Positions 37,651 to 50,100 of a stretch of 64,000 nt of DNA are shown piece by piece. The translations under genes and the position numbers were made by a program. The stretch covers positions 98,586,094 to 98,650,093 of the forward strand of contig RSEF01000002.1 of the NCBI GenBank assembly GCA_003993805.1. Direction: 5' to 3'. This DNA is from Himantopus leucocephalus. Lineage: Eukaryota; Chordata; Aves; Charadriiformes; Recurvirostridae. Under the pieces are notes generated by a model. The model was not told where the DNA came from. It worked only from the letters and a program-made list of their open reading frames with translations, and made no database searches. The first letter of the stretch is position 1. Every line of letters starts with the position of its first letter.

Positions 37651-40600
37651 ATAAAAGCAGATACATTCTTGGTAAGTAGCTAATTTGTAGCATTTTGTAA
37701 ATAGGACTTTTAGTGCAAACTTGCTGGCATATAATTGTGATAAAGAATAGCAAATAGAAAATGTTTGGAGTCCAGCTCTGTCTTCATGAAGCAAATGAAA
37801 CACCACTTCAAACATAACAAAATCTACTTAAATTCATTATCTGTCAATGTCAGTGACACACCAGTTCCAAACCTTAGTTTTCCATATCAGCTATTGAGTT
37901 TGCTGTGTATCTTGCTATAATTAAATACAGCTCAATAATTCTCTTTCCCTTTTCTAAGCTTGAGGTCTTTCCATGATTTATTCTCTCATATATAACTTAA
38001 AAGAATGAATCGGCATATATTATTTTAAACTTTTTCCAAAAATCTCTGGAAAAATAGAATAAAAGAACCTAATAGTAAAACAATAGCAAGTCATAGGAAT
38101 CCAATAACCCACTTCCTACTCTGTGTCATTGTGCCAACTTAAGAATAAACATTTCTGAGGGTTTTTTTCCAAGGGCACTACATAGTCATTGATACTCTCA
38201 AAATGTTGCTGGTTCTGTATCCATAAAGAACAAGAAATTGGAGAGGTGATTTTAAAAAACTGAGATTAGGTTTTAGTCATGTCATATCAATAAAAGCAGA
38301 GAAAAATAAGAATTAAATACAAATAGAACTGCACCAAGATGGAATGTTTTAACCTGTTCTCTGGAGGAGTCAGAAACATTTTAGTGCCAGAGTACACAAG
38401 ACCTTGTACATAAATATGGGAACAGGGATAACCCCCTGTCCTTAATAATGTTTTGTGTAGCAACTTTGAAAACAAACTCTGCCAGTTACAAAAGAGAGGA
38501 AGTATCATTTTATCTGCATTCTTTAATAAGGTTCATTTAAAGAGTTTGTTTATGATTTAAAAAGCAAACTCTTTTCATTGAGATACTTAAATTTAGGCAT
38601 GTGAGGCAAATGCACAGAGCACCCTGCAATATTGGGGAAGTGCATTTCTCAAATGGCAATTAGTTTTTCACTGTTACTGATTCACTAGGTAGCTTCTGTC
38701 AAATGGGAGAACACAAATGGGGGCGGCTTATTGGCTAAATCACTGCAAATGAAAGTGATAGATGTGCTTTAAAGGTAACCATCTGTACTAACTTCCAAAG
38801 GTGCTGATCATTTTCCACTTCCTCCTTTTTCATTTCTGATACACATTTGCACAAGTACAGAATCTCTAGTGAATGGCAAAGGGGGATGTGGACAAAGGTT
38901 TTCCTTACTAGGAAGGGATGAGCATGGTGTAGAGTGAAAAGTTCATTGTATGATGGATGAGCCAGTGAGTATGAAGGTCACTCTGTCAATGGTACACAAG
39001 AGAGGATTATGGGTGACAACAGCTCTAAAGAAGTGGTAGATAAATTGTTTACAAAATACAATAATAGAGAGTTGTAAGAAACTTCCCCAACTTTGTTATT
39101 GCTAAAGGATCACCAGGACAAATAAGCTGAAAGGTATTTGGATATCTTGGGGAACGTTTCAAAAGTAGGGAGAGATTGTTACCTTGAAAACTAAGATCAT
39201 CTGTTCCTTTTCAAATTAAATCATCATTAAGAGACAAAGAAGTTCCAGCACAAAGCAACAAACACAGAAGAAAACCACCCCCTAATTCTGAAAAAAAAAA
39301 GCAACCCCAAACCCACTAGAATTCACTTAGCTTAAAATAAAGTTACATTACTTTTAAATTACCCCTGTCAACAAAAAAAAAAACCCAGAGTTTCACAAGA
39401 TACCTCAAACTACTGTGTGCTGAGTGAAAATAAAGGAGTCTTATTTTAAGGTTAAAATTGCGCAAAAGCACTTTTATTCTGTTTAACAGATTAACTTTTA
39501 AAGTCAATCAGCTAATGTTCTAATAAAAAATGACCATAGGCATAGCTGATGAGGTGACCCTCAAATGCCCTGATATTTGCATATTTTATTTTCTGCCAAC
39601 TTAAAAATAATATAAAATAACCTCGGGTGGTTATAAAATGTCAATCTCATTAACATTATAAAACCTAATATTTAATTACCACTTTCTGCCATTTCTGACT
39701 TGTTTTTCTTTCAAATGAAAACAATTTTGGGATGTCTGAATTTTAAATTGATTAAAATTGTAATACAGAAAGTGTAACATTTAATATGGTAAAATTTCAT
39801 TATGATTCAATATTGTTCTAGAAATGTGTCCTCTGAAGTACCTTATTTTGGAAAGCAATGTATCTTAAAAAGTTGAGCAAATAATGTATCAAATTTCTGT
39901 AGAAATGTTTTCCTATACAAAAGAACACAGTTTCAAATAAAAAATTCATCCTGAAGATATACACCAACTTTTCTGCAGCTAAGTTGAAGCGTATACTCAA
40001 AGATTTCCATGCACCCACCAATGTGAGATTATGCCAGAAGCAACAGTTTCCATCTGTATCAAAGTAGTGTACTGGATGGTGTTTTTTTACTGACTTAAAA
40101 CTGTGATAACGGGCCCTTTCAGATATGCCATTTCTTAAACGAGGCACCCTTCATTTAACCAAGTATTCAGTATTGCCAAATCTATAAAGCTAAATTGCTT
40201 TTTTATAAGGTAGAACCTTACCTGTTGGATAAAGTATGTGCAGTGAGGCTTATAAATGCTCATAAAGGGAAAGTATGGAAGGTAAAAGTATCCATTACCT
40301 TTTGGAAAAAGGACGATTATTTCAAAGAAAATGCCAGCAGTGGGAGACATATAATAATAATTTAGGAGGAAAAATAAAACTGACTTTTTCCCAGTACCAC
40401 TATTAATAATACAACTACTTCTTTTATATTAATTAAAAAGTGTTTCTTGCTTGCTCTATATTTTTAGTTAGCAGCCAAGTATTTTGCACTTTATAGCAAA
40501 GACTGGACTTCAACCAAATTGGGAGCAAGTGTGCTTTGGAAAGCTGTTGGGGGAAACTTTATAACATAGTGTCTCTTAATGAAGGACAAATTCATTTAAT

Positions 40601-40687
40601 AGATCCCCCTGTAAAACAACATCTGTTGGTAAATTGGCCAGTGGGATTGCTGTGGGTGAAGTTCACTTTTGTGTACTGAAGTGATGC

Positions 40688-40713
40688 AGTTAGACTTTTG
40701 AGTTAGACTTTTT
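40688..40713. repeat. 13-base tandem duplication
   Basis: AGTTAGACTTTTG is followed directly by AGTTAGACTTTTT; 12 of 13 bases match. A minor replication-slippage product. Confidence 0.7.
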
Positions 40714-41330
40714 ACCTACCAGCAAGATACAAATAAACGGCTCATGCTTTTTTCTAAGATACAATACTACACTCTCCTACACAGATACAAACACATAAGA
40801 GGATGTCAGGAAAAGAAAAAGCCAACTCTTCACATTCCAAAGCTCACCTTTGTATCAGAGTTTGGTACTACTTCCTAATAGATAACCTAGTTTGCTTTGG
40901 TCTGGGCAGGGACTTGTGTGTGCATTGTACCATTTACTTTTTCTCCAAATGAACTCAGAAACTCAGTGGCATTTGTTCTACATCAGTGCCCCTGAAGGAC
41001 TTTACTGTGTAAGCCTCCTCAGATACTGAGCTTTGCTAAATACACCTGACTATGAAAGTGGGACAATCTGCCCTACTCGTGACCAGTCTCCAGTAATTAG
41101 GCTTTCATAAGTACAGTAGATAGTAGTACACAATTATTTTGCGAAGCTTAATTTCTGAAGCACAATTGGTTGTCCATATGTGATGTACCTGACATCGGGA
41201 TCAATGAAAAGATCTTCAGAGATCCAATTAAGAATTGAGACCTCTCCTTTCCAAGGCAAACTTCAAAAATTCGAGGTTGGATTGGGTCCTCCATTCCTTA
41301 TAGGGATTTGTTAGGATACAAAGAATTATT

Positions 41331-41490
41331 GAGATTATCTAACCTGACTTCATGCAAAACAAAGATTACAGGACTGGCCAAAATTCATTTCACTTTGAAC
41401 TAGAACATGTAAATTTTAGGGAAAAAAGTCCAGCCTCAACTTTCCCATCATGGAGAGCTTCCCATGACCCTCTGAGGGTTGCTAATTCCT
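41331..41490 (-). mobile_element. Degraded CR1-like LINE fragment, antisense
   Basis: On the plus strand the order gagattatctaacctgac, then a stretch ending in acaggactgg, then a lysine-codon-like AAAA block, then catggagagcttcccatgac, resembles from memory the antisense of old CR1 3' regions common in reptile and bird genomes (a pattern like atctagtctgacctcctg ... gatggagaatccaccatgac). Identity is moderate, as expected for an ancient copy. It ends just before the younger LTR-type repeat. A RepeatMasker search would confirm or reject this call. Confidence 0.5.
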
Positions 41491-41505
41491 CTTCCTAAAT
41501 AAGTC

Positions 41506-42046
41506 TATTGGGTTTACGTGGTGAGGTTTTGGTAGTGGGGGCAGCTATAGGGGTTGCTTCTTTGAGAAGCTGCTAGAAGCTTCCCCTGTGTCCAACAGAG
41601 CTAATGCCAACCAGCTCCAAGACAGACCCGCCACTGGCCAAGACCGAGCCCATCAGCAACGGTGGTAGAGTCTCTGGGACAACATAGTTAAGAAGGATGG
41701 GAGACATGCACCACAGCAACTGCAGCTGTAGAGAGGAGTGAGAATATGCAAGCGCAGCAACTCTGCAGACACCAAGGTGTGTGAAGAAAGAAGGGGAGGA
41801 AGTGCTGTAGGGACTGGGGCAGAGATTTCCCTGCTGCTCATGGTGAAGACCATGGTGAGGCAGGCTGTCCCCCTGCAGCCCGTGGAGGTTAACGGTGGAG
41901 CAGATATCCACCTGCAGCCCAAGGAGGATCCCATGCCAGAGCAGGTGGATGTGGCCGAAGGAGGCTGTGACCCATGGGAAGCCCATGCTGGAAGAGGCTC
42001 CTAGCAGGACCTGTGACCATGTGGAAAGAGAGGAGCACACCCTTTA
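41506..42046 (+). mobile_element. LTR-type interspersed repeat (endogenous-retrovirus derived), high-copy in neoavian genomes
   Basis: The block starts near TTGGGTTTACGTGG and continues through tgctagaagcttcccctgtg, caactctgcagacaccaag and gtgaggcaggctgtccccct. I recognise this order from a repeat found in very many bird genomes. Its antisense strand is often mispredicted as protein; here that shadow frame is the 155-codon minus-strand one at 41573-42040, with segments such as SLPHHGLHH and STSSPSFFTHLGVCRV. I believe it is the LTR of an endogenous retrovirus but cannot name the subfamily. No gag, pol or env coding sequence is present beside it, so it is a solo or truncated copy. Its 3' end runs into the (CCCTT)n run and the gap, so the true end is unseen. 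Confidence 0.8.
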
Positions 42047-42084
42047 CCCTTCCCTTCCCTTCCCTTCCCTTCCCTTCCCTTCCC
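42047..42084. repeat. (CCCTT)n pentanucleotide microsatellite, cut by a gap
   Basis: At least seven CCCTT units run straight into the N gap, so the true length is unknown. The other strand reads AAGGG, a G-rich unit able to form non-B structures that hinder sequencing. Confidence 0.9.
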
Positions 42085-42184
42085 NNNNNNNNNNNNNNNN
42101 NNNNNNNNNNNNNNNNNNNNNNNNNNNNNNNNNNNNNNNNNNNNNNNNNNNNNNNNNNNNNNNNNNNNNNNNNNNNNNNNNNNN
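42085..42184. other. Assembly gap (100 N)
   Basis: Exactly 100 N, a placeholder of unknown true size. It follows a microsatellite and the 3' side of the LTR-type repeat, and the sequence beyond shows no microsatellite. The remainder of both is probably hidden in it. Confidence 0.95.
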
Positions 42185-43329
42185 ATTCCAAATCCTGCCC
42201 ATAGTCATGTCAAATTTTGATCTGGACCAATCTATTAGTGCTGTCTTTTCCTCCTCTAGATTCTGGAACTGTTGGGAAAGTAATTATCCTACATAGGATG
42301 ATATCAGAATACTTTCTTAAGCTGATATGACTAAACCATTTAGGAAAACAATCTTTGGACTGCTTTGGACTTCTGGATTTTTGCAGAGAGTTACGGAAGT
42401 GAGAGTATCCTCCTTAGTGAGCTTTCACTTTTGTGGGAAGTGGAAGTTGTATTAGGTTGGTTTCAATGAGTCACCCCGCAGCTCTTTTTGGTAAACTTAG
42501 ACAATTGTTGCTTCTAAATTTTGCAGCTAGAATAGACATATCCCAGTAAATTTATGAGTAGAACTGTGCAGAGACTAAAGTTTGGCTTCAGAGATCGGTA
42601 TTTGCCTGCAAGGACACTGAAATCTTGAAATTCACTATTGTATAAAGACTGTGTCTGAATAATGCGTTTTTTTTGGGGGGGGGGGGGGACAGGGGACAGC
42701 GTTGCTATATCGCCTTTTAGCACCTCTTCAGGCACATCTCTTTTCCCTCGGGGCTGAGATTTAACACAGCCTNCGAAGGATATTATAAGTTCACCAGTCA
42801 TATAACTAATTTTAGGTTTTGCATCAAAAATTTGAGTAGGTTACACTAGTTCAGGAGAAAAGACTTCAAATTAAAAAAAAAAAAAATTTAAATACACTGT
42901 AGCTAAAATTGAAGGATAAATAGAAAACAAAAGAAAACCTGACATTTCAAATGGGATATTAATGGCCAAATATTTTCCTTTGGACACTGGAAGCATTCAT
43001 GAATTTATACTCAACAAAAATCCTCCTTGGGACATTCAGCAGCGCTAATGATAATTGACTACTCAATTGGAAGGACCTGCAGTATAGGTTGATATAGTAC
43101 AAATGTCAGGGAGATTATAGCTCTCTTAACTGTGATGGAAATCCCCAGTCGCTTAAAGGAAGTTAGAGGGAATAAACCAGTATTAGATATCTTCATGGTA
43201 TATGATGCATGAGGTTCCCACTAAGACACACAGAGCTTACATTTTACCCCATCCTCTGATTCAGAGAAGTATTATGTTCTCTTGGTGAAATGAATGAATT
43301 TTTTATATTCTTATTTATTAATAGGTGTT
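42185..43329. other. Non-coding DNA with homopolymers and one single-N gap
   Basis: No supported gene. T at 42667-42674 is followed by 14 G at 42675-42688; a single N lies at 42773, and a run of 14 A at 42873-42886. I see no duplicated flank at the N at 42773, unlike three of the other single-N joins. The rest is AT-rich. Confidence 0.6.
42675..42688 (+). repeat. Poly-G run (14 G)
   Basis: Long G homopolymer directly after eight T. Such runs are prone to length error, and it may relate to the nearby N at 42773. Confidence 0.8.
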
Positions 43330-43900
43330 CCCGCATTGTTTACCTTTGTAGCACCCGAGGGGCTCACATATTAAAGTTACATATTACTTCAAGCAGCAGG
43401 GATGCCCTGCCGGTGTTGTTTGGCCAGGGGAAGGGGCTGCGTAACCCCTCTTCCCTCGCAGTCGCTGTTGATGCTCTGTTGGGAGATGCCGAGGAAAGCT
43501 CGGCACCAGACCGGAGGCCCGGGAAATGAGTCGCAAGCTGGCTTCGGTGGGCAGTTCCCCCTGCTACCTCAACCAGAACTTTACAATTTCCTATTGAGGA
43601 GCCTTTTCAGGGTGTATTGACAGGAGTGGCAGACAGGGTAATGAAAGACAAATTCCATAACGCAAAAGGCAGAGGCGCTGACAATGAGATCAGAGAGCTG
43701 ACCCCTGACCCAAGTCAGCATTTTCTTTTCTCTCCCTCTCCTTCCCTCTCTCTTTCTCAGTTTACTGTTTCAGGTTTGCTTATTATACGGAGCAGTTTCA
43801 ATTGTGACCCTGAGCCCATTATTGCTTTGGCTTTTCCCCTCCCCTCAAACAATTGTTTGGAAAATGGCCCCAACAATGTGGAAAAGATGCTGATAAGTAT
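43330..43900. promoter_or_regulatory. Candidate regulatory block: FOX, DR1 and SOX-type motifs in CpG-richer DNA
   Basis: Forkhead core TGTTTAC lies at 43337-43343. About 12 CpG occur in 43321-43560. At 43699-43711 two TGACCC half-sites are separated by one base, a DR1 element read on the minus strand as GGGTCA-G-GGGTCA and typical of RXR heterodimers, COUP-TF or HNF4. CAAACAATTGTTTG at 43846-43859 is a perfect 14-base palindrome with two facing AACAAT SOX cores, and a further AACAATG follows near 43873. The small frames here are unrecognisable. The motif matches are direct; enhancer function is inferred from their clustering. Confidence 0.3.
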
Positions 43901-45004
43901 AGAAAAGAGAGGTTAATGAGAAAAGCTCGGAGCTGCTTGCAGTATATATCGAAGAGAATGAAAGGAAGAGTAGCATTTTCAGTTCTGACGATAACAAGAA
44001 AGATTAGTGCGTCTTCTCTGTGCATTTATATAAGTGTGTGCGATGAAGTCCTTCTGTCAGCCACTTTCACCAGGAGGATAGGACAAGCAGTGTCATTTCA
44101 TTTCCCATAGTTATTTAGAGGTTTCAAATCATAACACCAAAATATGAAGGATGTCTTTATGTTGTCGTTTTTCAAGCACTTCTTCCCCTTTTTTAGCTTT
44201 TTCCTACAGACAGACATTCATTAGTTAAAATAATTCATGGTATATATTGTTACTGCTTTAGCTCATGAAAGGGGGAAAATATATTGGTTTACCCTGGGGG
44301 TGGCAAGACTGGCATTCTACTGGATACTAGACATCTCACTGCTGAGATACATGGCTTCTTCAGTCTTATTTTCTTTTCGGATATGCTGTCTCATCACCAG
44401 TTGTGTTATGACACCGATGCACCTAAAACATGTAGATGTTTCCCCATGTTAAAGTATTTCCTTGTGAAAAATGGTTTGAATAATGGGTAGTTGAAATAGG
44501 GAAGCCTCACAGCACAGTTATGCAAATCATAAAAAAGTCTTTCAAAACTTTTCCTTCATTTGTCATCTCCAGAAGGTTTCCTTACTTTCAGGATCCTCTT
44601 CACGTGCTATGTGGGATGTCTCTGTTGTACTGTATCAATCTCACTGTTATTCAGCTAGTTCCATCTTTGCTTGATAAATTTAAACTTCTGCAAATAGTGA
44701 GGAGGGCCTTTACACGTGAAGGGTACAGCTGGTGGCTTCCTAAATGGAAATCTGAATAACTGGGAAACTGATTTAGGCAGAACCTAGAAACCTTATTTGA
44801 TGAGTGCACTGAAGACCATATCAGCAAAAGACGTTACAAAATGAAAAGAATTGTTTGTGCTTATGGACAATAAGGCTCATCTTAGAAAGGAAAAAAAATA
44901 TATTCACACTATTAGATGTATTGGTATTTATTATCCAGGAATGTTGTGTTTTAATATCCACAAACTCCAAGGTACTTGAAGCCAGACAGGAAGAGATGGA
45001 GAGC

Positions 45005-45020
45005 AAAAAAAAAAAAAAAA
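45005..45020. repeat. Poly-A run (16 A)
   Basis: Sixteen A in a row. No retroposed gene body is evident upstream, so I do not call a processed pseudogene. Confidence 0.8.
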
Positions 45021-47068
45021 TCCCATGGAGCAATACTAGAAAGTTTCAAGTTGTTGGTCCCCTTTTTTCTTTCACAAGATCAGCACCTTGCAAGAGTTTG
45101 GATGCTAAGTGAAGTTTGTGCCGATGAGAAATATCCCTTTTGTTTGACAAATGGAACTGGAAAAACATTACTTACTGTCTTTATTGAAGGTATCCCCTGT
45201 GAATACTGGTCCAAACCTTGAAGAATGCAAACATAAGACACACCACACTAGCTGCAATGCTCTTCATAACAATAATTTAACTGTAGGCAAGCAAGTTCTG
45301 GATCCAAAAATTTTAGGTGCTCTCTACCTATCAAGGAAAATATAGACTCTCTGCAGAAAAACTTACAATGAAAAAAGAAGTCTATTGAAGTGTTTGATAA
45401 ACATAAATTTATCAGTGTTTTAACTTAACCACTCCAAACCTGCTGATAGTTAATAAGATACTGGGAAGATTTTGCTCTTTATAAACTTTATTATACTGCA
45501 TTATTAGAGACTAAATTGAAGAAGCTTGAAGAGTGACCTAAATCTGACCTTTCTCTGTCTCTTCCTTTGACTTGTTCTGTTATTAGAAATAAGTTGGATA
45601 TGGAAAATATTCCTCCTTAAAGCAACATATCCCTTTGGGAGTAATTTTGTTCTCTGGCCAATAGACATTTTTGTTTCTCTTACAGGACATTTATCAGGTT
45701 CAAGCATGTTTTGCCTCTTTTGCAAAGGACCACAAATCAAATCAAATATCACAAAGTACCTAGGGATTACCTATGCCTCACATCGAACCTTATTATAGGT
45801 ACTCTTTCTTACACCAGCCTCTCCCATGCGAAAGTAGCCCTATTAGTATTCTCCACTAATGCTTTAAAGCAGGCCATTGGATAAGGGAATAAAGATGGAA
45901 CCTTTAAATTATTAATAATAAAAAACCTCTCCTATATCATATCAATTCAACAAAAAAAGCAATTTGCTACGGTGGAATAGGCATTAATTGAAAGGTTGAC
46001 CTTCATTCAGCACAGCTTAGACAAGATCAGCAGAGTGGAGGCACTGGCGGACTGCAGATCTCCAGAGGGCTTCCAGCTTCTTGTTGTGATGCTTTGGATG
46101 AGGCTTTGCATTCTGCCTCACTTCAGGGACTTGTTAAACTGCTGAAATTTGTGAAGTGAGGAAAAGAACGCTATTTGTACACAGGCTTCTGGCATGTTTC
46201 AAAATATGGGGCCAGCAGGGTCATACCTTTCAGCATCGACCCGTGAGCTTGCCTGCCTCACATTCCCAAAGCATCAGTCAGTATGGGGAGCCACATGTGG
46301 GTAGCAGGATACTGCTACTCTCTGGCACCTAAATTTGGATTTTCTATTGATTTGGTTTCAACAAATTGAGCAGATAAGCATATTGTCCAGTGTTTATTGC
46401 AGATGCTGGTAATCACCAATGGACTGTGAAACCAGGCTAAGTCATACTTTCCTAAACATGCTTTTGCTGGGAGAGTAGATGTTCCAAATCCTGCTTCTGA
46501 AAGTGAATAAATTTTTCCAAAGAAGAAAGAAAATATGTGCATGACTTTATCATTGTTCAAGTAAGCTGAAAATAGAAATAAAATGAAAGGTTTTGTTGAA
46601 ACTGTTTGGAAATGATGAAGCGTATGCTCCAAACCTGGAGCATATTTCTGCGTGTCATCTCTAAAGTCAGTAAGTTTTTCGGTCCATGTTTTATAATTAC
46701 CCAGTTGTGACTTCACCTCAATGAAGTCTTATGACACCAGGGTCATATCTAAAGAGTCATTTTGTCAAGAAAATATATTCTCCAGCTGATGTCAACAGAG
46801 GGAATGGCAGAGCTCAAGCTGAGTGATGGAACTGCTCCTGCTGATATACCATTTTACAAGAAGACTAAATACAGGGCTCCTCAATATTACTTTTCTGCTC
46901 GCAGATTGTGGTTTGCAAAGATAGAGCAAGAAAGAATGAGCATGTGATGTTCAATGGGGCAGATGGTGTTCAAATAACCGAACAAAAGAAAACCAGTTGC
47001 TTTGCACGAACACTGTCAAAAGATTTAGGTTAGTTGCCTCATTTTTCTCTGGTCATACATCTTTGGGG

Positions 47069-47104
47069 AAAAAAAAACCAAAACAAACCAACAAAAAAAA
47101 AAAA
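47069..47104. repeat. A-rich low-complexity run
   Basis: A-rich run interrupted by CC and C bases (aaaccaaaacaaaccaac), ending in 12 A. Confidence 0.8.
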
Positions 47105-50100
47105 TCTGCAAAGTGATTACAAAACCGTCCTGATCATACATTTTCATTTGAAAATGCATGCAAATGGCAAAACAGTTGTACTGTTGATTGTTTGGGGACA
47201 CATTTACTACCACTGAGCAGAATTCTGGAAATCAAGATTTACAAAATGTTGGATGATCCCCATTGCATATTAAGTAGAAACAGAGGATTCATTAAAATAT
47301 TCTTCACACTGCTGTCAAGATCCCAGAATTAGGTGATCTGTTAATTTCTTTGATGTTCTGTCATAGCTAGTTCATGGTATGACATCATAATACAAGTGGG
47401 AAAAGAAATGTTCATTTTCAAAGTTGAAGGAAAATGACATGATCAATGAATTAAAACTGTGGGGAAATGGGACAGTTTGGGCTTCTGTGCTATATCTGGA
47501 CGTATGATAGTAAGCAGTAGATACTTTTTGGAACACATTTTATGTATACTTTTCATTACTTGCAGACTTTGTTTCTGTTGTTTTTACTTTCTAGAAACTA
47601 AGTGCTATTTAAAGTCAAATAAAACTACTGCTTACTTCTCTCATTTGCTGAAAAAGTGGAAGTGAGTGAAAAGGGTAGATAAAGTACTGCATGATTTAAA
47701 TACCTCTGCATTCAGTAAAATTCAGAGCCTCTTTAGAAATACAATTTACAGAACAATTCATTCATATTTTTAGTGCTCTTTTGTAGTACAGAATTAGGAT
47801 GGAGCGCAGATGAGGTTAGGCAGTTCACATAATGGAACAATATAGCCAAACAGAAAAATATAAATTAATCTGGTGCTGTTGTGACCAGCCTCACAGTGGA
47901 GGAAGCAAATGGGGTCCTGTGTTACTCCACTGGGGGAATCACAATCAAATACGATGCCTTCTTGGGGGAACCCTTCAGGTAGAGTGGGCAGTGTAATTCG
48001 CTATAGCTCTTTTCAAGGTGAAGCATACTCTTGCGTACTCTTTGGGGTATTAAGTGGACTTTTAGGCCAGAAACCTACTTCTCTTCCTTACCCCAACTCA
48101 GTTCTTTCCCAGCTACAAGGTATCGTTCAAACGACGATACCCTTTATGAGTTCTTGATCTAATGCTGTACAGGGGAGCCACACGATCATCCCTGCATTCC
48201 ACCCAGAAACAGTTCTACAAAAGGGAAAATCAGAGTCTTTAATCCTTTTACTTCTGTATAGATTGTGAAGAGGTCTCAAAATTATCTGTATGTCACTGAA
48301 CACAGAGAAGGATAAAATAGAACCAGCTGAGTCTTGTTCCTTATGCTCTCTCCTGTGTTACACTGTACAGGGAAGATATCATCACTGGAGGTGATTGGAT
48401 CCATATGACAACATATCTTCCCCACCCCTGTAATATTCTCTGTGTATGTGTGTGAAATCAAGGAAAAGCCACCCAGAAACTGTAAGAGTTTTATTGATTT
48501 CCTAAGTACTCAAAATGTGTACCACAGTTTGGACTACAACTTCTCTTGCATTGTTTGTCTATCTACTCCCTTATTCACATTCAGTGTCTGACAATTTCCT
48601 CATCTCACCTCCATATCTTCCTCTTTACCTTTCTCACTTTTTCTGTCTGTCTAAATCTATTCCATTTAACTAGTTCACTTTTAATTATACCTCTTCCTTC
48701 CACCAAAAATATGCTAGCTACCCGACATGAGTCACCATCATATTGATCATTCTATTTTGTATGTTTTATCTTTCTTCATCTCTCTTTGTATATCTTGCAA
48801 GCTTTTGAAAAAAGGGACTTCCTTCAGCTCTGGACATAATGCACAGTTCAGTTCATACCACAGAAGGTGTCGTCGCTCTTGTTGGCTTATAGGCAGTATT
48901 GAAATAAATGTGTACTTCAGTGTGGTTCTAAACAAAAATACAAATGTACATATTCCTTTCATAACAACATCAATAAAAATGATGTGCAATCCTACTTGCA
49001 ACTATGAATGTAAAAGTGAGCCTACATGATCTACATCTTTGGAAAAATGTATTAGTTTTCTAAGTGTGTAAGCTAATACAAGATTAATTCATGTTTTCAT
49101 CATTTAGTGTTTCTATATCTCTCTCAACTACTTCTTTATTGGATTCTATAGCTTTTGCTTTCTTTATTCTTTTCATTTTCCTTCTATATTGAATCCTTTC
49201 TCTGGCTTTGTCTACTCTCTATAATGGTGGCACATCAAGAACAGTAAGACAGTATTTCTGAAACTGACTTTGTGTTTTTCTTTATATCCTGTCTTGCATC
49301 ACTGCTCAGTGTTAAGCAAGTTCTTGTATCTCATGAGTGGTGAAAATTGTTATTATAACTATATTTTTAGTAAAAAATAGTTGAATTCATATAGCACGCT
49401 AGACAATTTTTTAATTTATTTTATTTTGTCTTGTTATATCCAAATGCTCATAACTTTCTGAATGGTACTAGCAGTCTTCCAAGTTTGTCTTCCAGTAAAA
49501 AAGGTGGAAAAAGCTTTTGCTTTTTGAGTAAAATTGGTTGAGCAATCCTTGAAGTATTGTTTCTAAAACACCTTCTCCTCTCCACTTTCTAGCTAACATT
49601 TTTTACACAATCCTATCACAAACACTTTGTGAATTAGACAAATAATTGCCATAATTTGCCAGTGATATTTAGCCAGTTGATCATGGTTATTAAGTTACCT
49701 GTGACAGAAAGAAATGAAACCAGACCTAACTGTCTGCATACGCTCCTAATAGTAAGAAGACATTTTGTCTTTTCTAAGTTCTTTGTTGTCCTCTGCCTTG
49801 GCTAGTGCATCAGGATACTTGGAGTTTTTTCTAAAAAATCTGCCTGCATAAAGCATGGTCCACAAAGCCATTCTGAAGAGCCACCAGGAAGCCTTTTTAG
49901 CAGCTCTGTGGAATAACAGTTCATGGTGCCTTTATGGGAATACATATCTTATTACAGTGATAAATTCGAATGTCAATTAAAATTTTGCCTTGGTAATAAG
50001 CATTTAGGATTAGTAAGAAGTAATAAGATAAGTGCTCTTAGGTTAAAAAGAAAAGTAAAATAATAATTTCTCCCACAGCAAACTACGTGTGTCACTCCCT

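Larger units (their letters stand above)
34355..41330. other. AT-rich non-coding DNA, no gene seen
   Basis: No supported gene. Sequence at about 38590-38900 looks like conserved non-coding DNA (even composition, no simple repeats). The octamer ATTTGCAT lies at 39575-39582 inside an AT-rich block to 39780. Minus-strand frames at 39818-40147 and 40135-40350 adjoin each other but match no family I know. A 13-base direct duplication is at 40688-40713. Confidence 0.5.

Noticed and set aside
39818..40350. Adjacent minus-strand frames, considered as a decayed transposase
   Set aside because: No catalytic DDE/D pattern or family motif recognised.
41573..42040. 155-codon minus-strand open frame
   Set aside because: It is the antisense shadow of the LTR-type interspersed repeat, often mispredicted as protein in bird genomes.
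41895..42296. Plus-strand frames crossing the 42085-42184 gap
   Set aside because: They owe their length to the N run and the CCCTT microsatellite.
45005..45020. Poly-A run as the tail of a processed pseudogene
   Set aside because: No gene-like sequence precedes it and no target-site duplication is visible.
46315..46716. 133-codon minus-strand open frame
   Set aside because: No family resemblance and no supporting splice sites.
48119..48141. 8-base-stem hairpin GGTATCGT/ACGATACC
   Set aside because: Stems of this size are expected by chance in 64 kb.
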